Of a stretch of DNA of 64,000 nucleotides, positions 47,869 through 59,769 are shown in pieces. The DNA lies in NCBI GenBank assembly GCA_022749755.1, contig CM040451.1:4354871-4418870 (forward strand), given 5' to 3'. The notes under the pieces are model-generated. The model ran no database searches and was not told where the DNA came from. It was given only the letters and a program-made list of their open reading frames with translations. Origin of the DNA: Azadirachta indica (taxonomy: Eukaryota > Streptophyta > Magnoliopsida > Sapindales > Meliaceae). The position numbers were made by a program, and so were the translations under genes. The first letter of the stretch is position 1. The number at the start of each line of letters is the position of its first letter.

Positions 47869-49997
47869 TCATTGATCCACGGTGACGAAAATGCTGGCCG
47901 GAACTTCCACGTCAGACTCGATCACCACCCGATTTCCGGTCATATTCCGTAAAGCATGGTTGGGGAAGGAGGTGCCAGTAGCAATTAAGGAATACTGAAC
48001 ATGTTTGATAAGGTTAGGAAATAGTAAAACTGAGTTAAAATCAACTGTCCAAGATGTCCCATTGCTCTGCATAGAGGCTCTAGCAACTGTTGCCTTTGTG
48101 TTCATTCCTTCAGCATTGTTTCTATCAACAACTACTTGTTCAATTTGCTTGAAAGTTCCCTTAGATTGATCCAACTGAACGATAGCAACACCTTTATTGT
48201 CTCCAGAAAACATGTTGTCAACAATATTCACTCCCTTTGCAACACCATTGATCGATTTCAACAAAACATACGCGTCTCCAAGGAAGAAACTGCTAGAAAT
48301 ATGAAGTTGTACAGGGTCTTCAGCAACAATACCAGTGTAATCCATGTAACAATTCACAATCCTTGTTTGTGTTAAGCCTGGAAGCTTCAAATAAATCCCT
48401 GTGCCTCCAAATCCTGTTGCTTTGTTATAGCAATGTACCCCGGAAAATGTATTAGCAGGCGCTGAAACCATTATACCTACTGCAGCTGAAAATATTACCA
48501 CATCAGTAACAGCATTATCATTCCCCATTAGGTTGATTGCTGTGCCTGAGAAGTTCCGTTCACCGGGATCACCACCGGCAGTGATGTGTTGCCCGAGAAA
48601 CGAGTTTCGGATGTAGGTTTCGTGTCCACTTTTTACCAAAATGCCATTGGTTGTGAAGTGAACTATGTAACAGTTGTCTATGCTAGTCCTAAGTGAATTA
48701 ATGACTTGAATTGCTCCTCCTCTGTAGTTAGAATCAAGCATCAGGTCTTTCAGTGTTATGTACTCATAGTTGAAGGATGATGAAGAAGATGATGAAGGAG
48801 ACAAATCAATCAGATAACTGTCTGTTGGAAAATTGTCAGAGGCTGTTAATGTTCCTCCATGAATCTGTGACATCAGGGATCAAAATGCAAACAATAAATA
48901 CATTTGTACTAATATCAAAATCAAATTAAATTTTTCAATTTTTAAATTATCAAAGTTAGGATGCAATTTATTACATCACTATAACTGCTAATTTTGACCT
49001 GAATTAAATTTGAATTAACAATTTCGTTTTCAACTAGGAAGTTAGTTACCCAAACAAAATAACATTAGAGGTCATTTTCTGAGATCGATGGAAATTGGTT
49101 TTCTACCATCAGAGTGAGATATGGTAATTGGTATAATAACATTTTAGTCCCTAAACGTTTCATACTAACGAATTACACTATAACTTTGTCAATTAGAATA
49201 ATTTAATCCCCGTCGTGGTATCTCCCTTAGTCCAACACATGAGGTCTAAATTGTTAAAAATGATTAAATTATATCTGGATTTGTTGTTTATTTAAAGTTT
49301 GGGACGAAAATGGTATTAACCCTTTGCTATTTACTTTGTGAAAATTTTATACGTTTGAAACGCAAATTTCAAGAAGTTGCAGAGATTGAGAAACTACCAT
49401 AAGATTCCCTACGCCGGCGGTCGGCAACCGTAGAGATTTACTGATCAAGTAATTCCCGCCTTCAAGATGAATCTCTGCACCACCAAGATTAGCAATTCCG
49501 TGTATCAAAACTCCTTCTCTGGGCCCATTAACAGCATCAGATAATGCTCTCAGAATTGCCTCTGTACTGTCTGATTTCCCCGTCGGATCTGCACCGTACG
49601 ATGTCACCCGATACACACGTGGTCCTGATACAGCCTGCCAACACATGATCATCAGTACAACCACCGCCACGAGCACGAACACCATAACCTGGAACTCAGA
49701 AAACGGTTTAAATAACATTACCTGAGGCATAGGAGCAGCAGCAGAAGGGCTTGGAGAAGGAGAATCAATGGAGGGGGAAGGAGCAGTTGCAGCAGCAGTA
49801 GTAGTAGTAGTAGCCAAATCACGACGGATGAGAGAAGCCTTGAACTCTTGCATCTTTCTCATTCTCTGATGAAAATGGCTTCCAGGAGAACCTGAGAAAT
49901 GATTAGTAACGGGAAATTTCTCTCCATAAACATGAACGATGATCAAGCTCGCCAACCCAGTTATCAAAGAAAGCAAAACCAGGCCTCTTCTCGCCAT
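47869..49997 (-). CDS. QRT3-like: polygalacturonase QRT3-like (locus C), three exons, intact
   Basis: Exons on the minus strand are 49997-49722, 49634-49398 and 48864-47869 (276, 237 and 996 bp), phase-0 GT/AG borders, 502 residues. The ATG at 49997 is the first in-frame one; an in-frame stop lies upstream. Residues 1-31 form a signal peptide (MARRGLVLLSLITG...). Residues 35-92 are basic then rich in Thr, Ser, Pro and Ala (a TTTTT run coded by a GTA-type microsatellite), like an arabinogalactan-protein linker. Exon 2 starts the beta-helix domain with YGADPTGKSDSTEAILRAL; exon 3 continues it with a poly-Ser insert, GHETYIRNSFLGQH and GVHCYNKATGFGGTGI. The product should be secreted and act on wall pectin. 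It is more diverged from A than B is. Intron 1 (87 bp) has no in-frame stop; intron 2 (533 bp) contains a MITE. By position it is nearest to EMB1895, as QRT3 is in Arabidopsis. Confidence 0.93.
49130..49323. mobile_element. about 194-bp MITE in intron 2 of locus C
   Basis: GGTATAATAACATTTTAGTC at the left is mirrored by the complement of GACGAAAATGGTATTAACC at the right. Relatives lie at about 50715-50870, 55570-55700 (one arm) and 56533-56726. Confidence 0.65.
49635..49721 (-). other. exitron-like 87-bp intron of locus C
   Basis: The intron has CAG|GTAATG and TTGGCAG|GC borders, a length divisible by three, no stop codon in the gene's frame, and about 46% GC by eye, above that of the other introns. 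If retained, it would add 29 residues including the hydrophobic run VMVFVLVAVVVLMIMCW, just before the catalytic domain. The 93-bp intron at the equivalent place in locus A contains an in-frame stop. Confidence 0.6.
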
Positions 49998-50094
49998 AGC
50001 TTTGAGCTTGGAAATCTTCAACAACCTTCTCTTCCTAATCTTTCTCTTGTAATTCTCCTCCTAGTTACAGAAACCAATGGAGGAAGAAGACGAA

Positions 50095-50102
50095 TATTTA
50101 TA
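50095..50102 (-). promoter_or_regulatory. candidate TATA box of locus C
   Basis: The minus strand reads TATAAATA about 98 bp upstream of the ATG, implying a start site near 50065-50070 and a 5' UTR of roughly 70 nt. Confidence 0.55.
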
Positions 50103-50714
50103 TGAAAATTTTCAGACGAAAATGGGGAGACATGGAAAGAGAAACGTCTAACTAAGATTGTTTATAAAAATAATGGAAATTATAGAATTCATTGATGATA
50201 TTGGATCATACAAATAACACCTGCTGAATTTTTTAATTTTTTAAATTGAATTTATAGTGAAATGGGAATTGCTTGTTGCCTATGCTTATGCTATGGCTAT
50301 GGGTGTCTATATATCTAGGAAGCAAAGTGTTTTCTTTGAAATTTTCTTGTCTAACAAACAAGGTAAGCAGTTACCAACTTCTCACTTTTGGGACCCTGAA
50401 AAGTTTGACATTGTGGAAACTGCGAAAGGAAGAGTTCTTTGCTAGTTTTTTTAATTCAAAATAACTTTTCTCAAAATTAATATTATTTTTTATATTAAAT
50501 TTGACGTTTCACAAATGGAATTTTTGTTTAAAGAATAAAAAAATTGAAAACATAATTCTAACAAATAGAATTAAGGCCCAGATTATGGTAGATTCGAACA
50601 TGACTAAAAGTTTGATGTTGTATAACATGATCGTTAAAATAATTATATATTGAAGTAATAAAATTTTCATCATAAAGTTTAACAAAATAAAAAATAGAGT
50701 ATAATTTGTTTAGT

Positions 50715-50870
50715 TTTAATATTTTAGTCCTCACATGACGTTGAAAATATGGTAAAAATAAAAATGGTCATGGTAACGACTAAATTATTAAAATAGAGAA
50801 AATTATACCTTAATTTGTTATTTTCCTAAAGTTTAAGGACTACATATTTGTACAGAATAAGGGAAATTTT
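50715..50870. mobile_element. MITE, degenerate copy
   Basis: Weakly mirrored ends (ATATTTTAGTCCTCA and TTTAAGGACTACATAT) and internal ATTTGTTATTTTCCTAAAG link it to the MITE at 49130. Boundaries are approximate. Confidence 0.4.
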
Positions 50871-53800
50871 ACGCTATATAGAAATTAAGTTACGTACCCA
50901 AATAGTAGACTTCATGATGGAACTGATGATGAATCAGACGGTGCCAAATTTGGTGTTTGGTTGAATGAGTTGGTGGGTTGATGACATGATATGATGGTTT
51001 TGTCTTGATGGGAAAATCTTGTAAATCAAGAATTCCTTGATTTGATGAGGATTGGGACCCATTAAAATTAAAAATAAACAGAGTGCTTGGAATTTCAGAA
51101 AGCAAATCAAAATATATTGTAAGAAAAATAGATTATAGAACATTGTATAAATATATGAAGGGTTAAAAGTAATTAATAAAATAGTTCAGTTTTAAGTACT
51201 TTTTAACATTCTAATTAATTTTGTTAATTAATTCTTAACTTAATTTTCATTTAATTTATCATCAACTCATTACATTAAAACAATAACTTTTTCCTATTAT
51301 TTTAGCCTCTTTAACGGTGCTAATTAATACTATATAAATATTAAAATATAAAATATTTAATAAATTAAGTTAATATTAAAAATAATTTCTAGGTTAAAGA
51401 TTTTTTATTTAAATCTAAATGGACCTAAAATTTGAATGATTTTGAATATATATTTGTTTTTTGTTGATGAATATAAATATTTGAAAACTAATTATTTTAC
51501 TTATGGTATATTTTAATTTATTACAATTAAAAAACTTATTCATATATCATATTAAAATTAAAAATTTTAATTTATTTTATTTAAATAAAATTACCAAATT
51601 TTTAGTATTAAATTAGAAGATAAATATTTTTAAAATATCTTAATAATGAAACTGTATTATATTTATATTTAAATTAAAAAAAAAATAGACACTAACATAT
51701 AATTACATACTAATTAAAATAACATAGATAGAACTGCATATTTTATTAAATTTTTTCAAAATACTAAAAAAAAAAATCTATGAACACTATAGAATGTAAG
51801 CATTTTTTTCTTTAACACTATCAAAATGTACGCTATAAATTTCATGCATTTAATTAAATTTTAAAGAAAAATTATGTTAATTTTATTTAGTCCGTTATGC
51901 ACATAATCGTACATGGATTAACCAAATTTATGTCTAGAAGAAATTTTAAATTAAAAAATATTATATTGATATGAATAAAATACAAAATAAAAAATTTAAT
52001 ACAAGACCATTTTATACTACACATTAATATTTTGTAAGTAAAATTAAATTTGTAAATTACAGTAATTCTTTGACTAATATAAAAATTAAAGTTATTAGTC
52101 GAATAATATATTATTTGATAATTTAACAAATATTTTTATAATTTATATCATTTAGATGGTATATGCAATCTTGCCAAAAAGTTTCTATCACGATCACTTG
52201 GGATAAATGTGTTTAGAGATGTTTGATATTAATCCAAATTTCAGAATACGTCTTTTATTTTTTATTTTAGAATATGTGTTCCATATAGGAATTATGTCGA
52301 TATTTATTTGAAATAAAAAAGTTAAAGAAGTGCTTTATGATTGATACATTAATTCATCGTATTATTATATTAACACTTCATATGCAATAATTTTCTTGCA
52401 GATTAAATTGAATTAAAAATTTTAACTTAAATTTAAAAAATCTAATGTTTGAATAAATTAATTATTCTATTACTTAATTTATTCTTTTATTTTCTAATAC
52501 TTTAATTTTTAATATTATCTAACACTTTTATTTTTTTGCCATCTCTTTCTATTTTTATGTACCTGAAACAATATTAAAATATAATTTTTTATTTAATTTA
52601 TCAATAATCTTTATCCCATTTAAATTATTAACTTATAATTTTTCTTTACTTACAAAACAAAATAAAAAAAAATTATGAAAAATAATTTACATATTAATAT
52701 AATTTATTAAAAATTAATTTATTTATGTACTATTGTGTCAAAATAATTAATTTTTTTTATAAAATATAATTGTCAATATATGTAATACTTAAAAATGATA
52801 TATGTATCAAAATATCTGCTTCAAATTTTTTATTTTTAAAATAGAAAAACTTAACACTTATATTCAGAAAAAAAATATATATATCATTTAAATTCATATT
52901 TTAGATATATTTAGACTTTAGGCAAAAAAAAAAAAAACAAATACCACTTAGAGAGTATTTGTTTAATTTTTTATTTAAAATTTGAATATAATTAAATTAT
53001 ATATTAATTTAAATGTTTAAATTTGTATGACATACATATATTTTCATTCATAACATTCATGATATCTTAATATAAATAACATAAACTAATAATTTGATGT
53101 ATCATAGCTTTTATATTTATATATTCAATCTTTACATAACAGAGAATATATAAAATTTGTAAATATACAATAATTAAAATAAACTTATTCATGCTTTTAT
53201 TTTAAGTATTAAATTATTTTTCATTTTTAACGATAAAAATAAAGAATAATTTTAGTTGCAAATTTTATGAAATTCAGTTTTAGCAACAAAAAAAATTATT
53301 TTTTAAATTTTAACTAAAAGCTAAAAAAAAAATCTTTCGTTGTTTTCCATCATGCTCAAAATGAAGTTTTAGAATTAATTATAATTATTTTCTCAAAATA
53401 ATTATTCTACTTATTTTCAAAAACAAAATCAAATACACACTCACTATTTTTTATTTTAAAAATTATTTTTGTTAAACACTACTAAACACATCCTGTTTAT
53501 ATTCTTAAAAATATTACTAAACAAACCCTTATTTTTTTTCCTAATGAAGTTTAATACGACTTAATTTTAGTCAACAAACCTTTACTATTATATTTAGAAC
53601 TCAATTTGCTAAATTTGAATAAAAATAAAAGAATACTTGTATTTTTCAAATATTATTCCAAATATTTTCACAACAGACTGGTTTTATATATTATTATGCT
53701 GTATTTTTCCCTTATAATTAATATTTATGAGGATAAACAAATAAAAATATTTTTTTTGGAATTACTGTAAAAACGAAAACAACTTTAGTACTTATATTCA

Positions 53801-54442
53801 GATATAAAAAAATTTAAAAAAATAATATTATTTAAATTTATATTAATGTATAAATTTAAATTGTATTATTTTATATTTCAATTAAATTTATATTTATTGA
53901 AATATAAACATTAAAAAAAATCAAGCATTCATCTTATTTTCAAGTCTTGAAATGTTCTAAAAAACAAAAAAATAATTGGTAAAACAAAAATATGACATAC
54001 TCAATTGTTAATAAAATATTATTCCCCACACAAAATTAATATCAAATAATTATAAAAATATTATATATATAAGAAATAATATTACAAATAATAACATAAT
54101 AATATTTTTTTTGAAGCATTAACGTAATATTATTAAATAAAATAATAGTTATATGATTAACAAAAAGGTTAGGACATGTGAAGTAGTAAGTAAATTTTTG
54201 AGACACAAATATCAAGATTGAAATATTCACTTTGTTCGATAAAAGTACAGACAAAAAAAGTTCACGGGATAGGAATAGCAGACTCTGCCTTGGGATAGAG
54301 CCAAGCTGCATCCAAACACGCGGTACCACGTACTACCACTAAATTGATGACTCACCATTTAAGTGGGGTCCACTTTTTCGGCACTAACCATCACATTTTC
54401 AATAGTTGTTTTGTTTGTTTTGCATCATCTAAAACCAAAAGT

Positions 54443-54575
54443 GTGTACATTAGGTTATTTTAGATATCCTAACCCTAAAATCTTTTTATTTATTTATTTA
54501 TTTAATAAATAACTATTTTGTACAAAAATTAATAGTGGAGTGTAAATTAGGTTATTTTAGATATCCTAACCCTAA
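54443..54575. repeat. pair of 36-bp direct repeats
   Basis: GTACATTAGGTTATTTTAGA and the following TATCCTAACCCTAA at 54443-54478 recurs at 54540-54575 with one substitution. Each unit ends in CCTAACCCTAA, which resembles plant telomeric repeat units but is present only as a partial match. Confidence 0.8.
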
Positions 54576-56532
54576 CTTTTATATATATATATATATATAA
54601 AAAGAACAACTCTCAAAAAGTAATCAATTATTTTTCTATGTACAAAAATTATGAACATATTATTATGCTAGTCTATTTGACCGTGTTAATTAACATTAAA
54701 TGAGTATTAAATACTTATTTTTGACTATATATTTTAAATATATTTATCAAATTTAATCAGCACTAAACGTGTTTTTCTATTAGAATAACACTTGAAGTGT
54801 TTTATAGGTAATAATATATATTTTAACTTTTTAGAAAAAATTGATAAAATATATAAAAATCATATATTAGAATTTTTTTTAGCACTCCCAAATAGACTAT
54901 TAGAAATGTAATCCATCTATAAAATGTTTTATTTTTAAATATTACGTAGTCACAAGTACAATCTATAAGGAGTTAGAAGTCGAAATAAGTTGAAATCTAA
55001 CTCCATTATGGAAGTCTGCGGCCAATCTAATCTATCTGTATAACTTAGAATTAAAAGAAAAAAAAAAAAAAGAGAAAGTTCTAGCCCAAGCTTTAATTAG
55101 CTTAACTATCTTTCTATCTAGACTCTTTGATTGACAACAAATAAATGAACAGTCTCAATTCAAATACTTCTAATGATATTTGATCTTGACATCTCATCTA
55201 ACTTTATCTCACATGGTTTGAAAAATTTTAGGAATTTACATGTTGAATCGTATATTGTCACAATTCTAATCATGAGATTAGAGTTTCCATTTTTGAAAAA
55301 GGAGATTATAATAACCTCAAGAGTTCATCATTCTTGATCTTACATATTTTCAAGAGTCTTACATCTTTAATTTTAATTGACTCGTAATGCATACATTTTA
55401 TCTTTGTCATTTTATTTGGATAGTAATTTAATAAAAGTCATTGTGGAAAAAAAAAAAAAGAAGAAGACTCTTAAGATAGTATATATCATTAAGGTAATAA
55501 CATTTTCGTGCGTTAACTTTAATGACAAAAATGAATCAGGAGATAGTTTATTTAATTTTAACTTTTTAATTATTAGTATCTAGTGAAAAATTGGATTAAA
55601 GACAAAGGGTAAGGAGTAAATTGTTAAACTTGAGAAAATTATATATTATTTGTTATTTTGCTAACATTTAGGGACTAAAATGTTATCGGTCTATATATCA
55701 TCGTTAATTGCCTAAGTGCCCTTACATCTTGGCAAGTGGCATTTTAAATGCCTAAACATTGTTAACCATCAAACACTATAAACAAGGTAGTTGTGAATTG
55801 TAACATATTCATACCCTTCTTTCTCTTATTTGTTAATTGAGTTAATAGTTGACAACAATATGATAATTTTGTTTTGTATAAGATTCACTTTTCTTTCATT
55901 TATTGTGTTGATAATGTTATAAATTAATAAAGAAAGTATATATTATGTAAATAATTGTATTATAATGAATTTTTTAAAAAAAAATTATTGTATTTAATTA
56001 TATAAGATGGGTTGCAATAATTGACCTAGAATAGAAATTTTATAAATCAAACTGAACAAATCAAAATTTGGACAAAAAGATTGTTGGACATCATTTTCTT
56101 TTTCTAAAAAAAAAAATCATTTTCTTTTTTAATCAAAAAGTTAGTAAACAAATGCACTCATAATGATGTAAAAGGTATTATTTAACAACATAAATTGTTG
56201 CATATATAAAAGAAATTGAAATCCTTATAATGTATTTACAAATGAATATATATTTTTAGAATGGTGTTAGAAATTTGGAATTTGAATCCTCTTTAACTGC
56301 CATACATACATACATATTTATGAAAGTTATATACATTTTCTATTTCAAATTTTGTACTATATATTTCAACTCTTATACTGATGTTTCAAATTTTGATGTC
56401 TCAGAATTTATATTAAATATTAAATATTATGTTAAATTTCTATTTTTTCAATAGGTTTTAATTTTCATGTTGAAAAAATTAGTAACAATACATTAGTCAA
56501 ATTTTCGTCTAATGGTGTAATAACATAATTTT

Positions 56533-56726
56533 GTAATAACATTTTTGTCTCTTTGAACTTGGTTGAAATAATAAACTAAGACATAGTTTGCTCGACTATT
56601 ATAATATCGTATTTGTTATGGTTAAGAAGTTAAAAATAACTAAAATTAGAGACTGATTTATTAAAATTATTAAACTGTATCCTGATTTGTTATTTCAATA
56701 AACTTTAGGGACAAAAATGTTATTAC
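56533..56726. mobile_element. about 194-bp MITE
   Basis: GTAATAACATTTTTGTC at the left end is matched by the complement of GGGACAAAAATGTTATTAC at the right. It is the best-preserved member of the family that also lies in intron 2 of locus C. A single arm of a further copy is at about 55640-55700. Confidence 0.7.
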
Positions 56727-58814
56727 CCAAAGATAAACTTATGCTATGCTTTGCCCTAAATCCCAAGGAGCAATTATGTTTCCTATGGCAATTATAGGCA
56801 GAAAAGAATAACTTTTGCCTGCTGCTTAAGTTAAAATAAATACTACCAACAAAATTAAAACAGTATAATTAAGATTGCCAATTTGAAGTATGAGTAATTC
56901 ATTGGAGGAACAAAACAAAATTGAGAAGGCAAGGAAAGGAATTTATTATGCTTCTGCTTGTGCATTCAATGATGGATTACTTGTAGTTCCTGCTTCATCT
57001 TGAAGAAATTACAAAGATTAAAAAAGGCAAAAGAAATAACTTCTTTGCTTGTAGTTCACATTATAACAACCCTTGCCCATCATTTTATTTAGGTCACAAC
57101 TCTGAAAGCTTGGAGTAATCATTTGTATTTAAGAAAATATTGTGTTAAAGTATATATAATATAATATTAGAAGGATCAGCAATCCCATTATTTTACATAT
57201 TTTTTTATATTATTTTTAAATCATTAAATTTAAACACATTTAATGGTTGAATTGAATCCGACATATATATTAATTATAATATATTAACTATAAATTAATT
57301 ATATAATCAAATTTAATTTCAATCATTAAATATATATAGATCTAGCGATTTACAAATAATCTTATAATGAGATTACTATGAGAATAATCATCAACTTCAT
57401 ATTTTTACACATATTCTTGTATTTTTTTGTGAACCATCGAATTTAAACACTTTCAATAATTAAGATTGAATCTAACTATATTAATTATATATGTAAATTT
57501 AATTTCAGTGATAAAAAGTGCCTAAATCCAACAATTAACAATTGATATAAAAATATGAAACTACCAATTCTGCACTCCTCCTTCTTTCTCTCTCTCTCTA
57601 TATATATATATATATGTATATATGAATGTATAAATGTATATATGATGGTAGATACATATATTTGAATTACCAACGTGTTGGTCCACATACAATTAATTAA
57701 ATTGTATTTAGTAGATAGATAATGACCACGCCTGCAAATCCATAAGTGGTCATCAATGCAATCTTTTGGTGAGAATTTTAAATGAGACTATACCTAATCA
57801 TTTATGATGGTAGATACATTGGGGTATGTAAAGTTTTCGTATGTTTAAACTTTGACACAAATTCTTAACTATTAGATTTATAAAATATAATAGTTGATAT
57901 TTAAAATTAAAAAATCATATTTAATATTAACAACTCAATAATTGTATCAACCAAAAACTTACCTAAATTTATAAACAAAAATTTTTATTTAAAATTAAAT
58001 CAAAAATTTTAAATCAAAAAATATATATATACACTATATTCAATTCATATTAATTTATCATACATTCCTTTTTTTTCAACTTTTTATTATAATATCTAAT
58101 TTTTTGTTATAATTTTTAATTTTCAGTTTCATTTTTTATAAGTTAGAAATTATAATGAAAGAGTTAAAAATAATAATAGAAGAGTCTTATTTATAAAACC
58201 TTATTTATAAAATATATTAATCTTATTATAATTGGTTCTTTTGAATGTAAAAGCATGCAATAAAAAATAAATAAAAAGATTTATCACATCTAGAGTGAGG
58301 AAATAATATCGGTTAAAGAATCTGTTTGAATCGGATATACTATACCATAATTTTGATATTTATATTAAATAAACGCAACATTCACTCTATTATTTATTTA
58401 ATTATTTATACTTAAAAAAGAATAGTGTCTACTATCAAATTTTTAAAGAACTTTTATTTTAACACTTATTTAAAAGTTAATTAACTCCTTTCTTAAATCC
58501 AACTATTGGTATTTTCCATCTTTTATATCTAGTTGAAACTATCTTTAAGGAAATTAGTGATCTAAAATGTATTGAAAAATAAATTATTTTGTGAATAGCT
58601 ATGGATAGATGTATGATACTTACAAAAGTTAAAAGCCATTGTGCATTGATATATAATATTTACTATGGTTAAAATTCTCTATGGGAAAATTAATCATTAT
58701 GAAATTTCTTTTCCATAAATAATGATTAAATGAAATTGAAAAAATAATAAAATAAACCAAGATATGGTTTTATATATATATATATATATTTTGAATAACA
58801 CATTATACCAACAA

Positions 58815-58898
58815 GTCAGGATGGCCGAGTGGTCTAAGGCGCCAGACTCAAGTTCTGGTCCTCGTGAGAGGGCGTGGGTTCAAATCCCACTTCTGACA
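58815..58898 (+). tRNA. trnL-CAA: tRNA-Leu (anticodon CAA)
   Basis: The cloverleaf is complete: acceptor GTCAGGA pairs with TTCTGAC, a D arm with the A box TGGCCGAGTGG, an anticodon stem CCAGA/TCTGG with loop CTCAAGT (anticodon CAA), a long variable arm expected of a class II leucine tRNA, and a T arm with the B box GGTTCAAATCC. The discriminator base is A, as in leucine tRNAs, and there is no intron. A run of five T at 58916-58920 can serve as the RNA polymerase III terminator. It reads UUG codons. It differs from the plastid tRNA-Leu(CAA), so it is a nuclear gene and not an organelle insertion. Confidence 0.97.
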
Positions 58899-59769
58899 AC
58901 ATAAATTTCCTACAATTTTTGTCGCTTTCACGAATAAACCCAACCGGGGCCCACAAATCAAATTTACCATTAAACCCTGCACTTTTTAGTGACACCCTCT
59001 TAATGGGCTAAATTTTGATTTTACTATTTCACCCCCACAATATTTGTCATGAGCACGCCATTTCTTAATTTCTCTGATAATTACCATTTTTAGTATGAGT
59101 GAAATGATTAAAAAATAAAAAAAATATTAACTAAAATCAACCACAAGTTATTTCTTTAATTACCCTTTATTTCTCTATCAAATTAAAATAATTTTCATTT
59201 TATATAATATTTTTCAATGGCAGAAGGAGAATATATATATATATATATGATGAGAAAATTTCGGAAAAGAAAAAGAAAAATAAATTTCATGTCCATTTTT
59301 GTTGTTTTTTATCAAAAAATATTTGTTGACGAAAGTTTGTGTGTAATAAGATTCTCAGTGTTTAACATAGACCATCACAAAAATGTAAAACTTTCGTTAA
59401 AGTTGTGCACTGAATAAATATTAAAAAGATAAAAGTATCATTAATTTTAATTTGTTATAGAATTATTTTTTATATTACTTGGATTTATTAAAAAAACACA
59501 TGCTTTTTAATATTATAATTGACTGTGTTAATTTCAATCCTCGAGTTATCCCGAGATCAATTAATAGTATTTCCATCTAATTTTTTTTTTTAAAGAAAAA
59601 AAAATTCTAATCCGTGCCTTCATGCTACAATACGAGTCACTGAGGTGTATTTGCCTTTTTTCTTTTTTGCTTTTCGAAATGAATAGGAAAAAATAATACA
59701 TCTAAAATTAATACATCCTGAAGAATTACTACATGATCTGCCAAAATCATTACAGTATCAACAAACAAA
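58899..59769. other. spacer between tRNA-Leu and EMB1895 3' end
   Basis: Contains the tRNA terminator T-tract, a TA microsatellite at about 59231-59250 and AT-rich DNA. The 3' UTR of the minus-strand EMB1895 homologue must end in the right part of this stretch. No other gene is seen. Confidence 0.5.

Larger units (their letters stand above)
50106..58814. other. 8.7-kb AT-rich intergenic region with MITE fragments
   Basis: No protein gene is supported. A few short frames (for example 54042-54329, minus) have no recognisable content. Recognisable pieces are the repeats and MITEs listed separately, TA microsatellites at about 54580-54598, 57600-57622 and 58771-58790, and a short less AT-rich patch near 54260-54380 that I cannot identify. 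The left end carries the promoter of locus C. Confidence 0.55.

Noticed and set aside
54042..54329. 95-codon minus-strand frame starting MVPRVWMQ
   Set aside because: No recognisable domain, strongly biased to I, Y and N from AT-rich DNA, and no supporting promoter or splice signals.
54550..54600. Telomere remnant
   Set aside because: Only one and a half TTTAGGG-type units are present; that is too few for an interstitial telomere.
58815..58898. Plastid-derived tRNA insertion
   Set aside because: Plastid trnL-CAA begins differently and its arms do not match; the sequence here has eukaryotic nuclear A and B boxes and a Pol III terminator.
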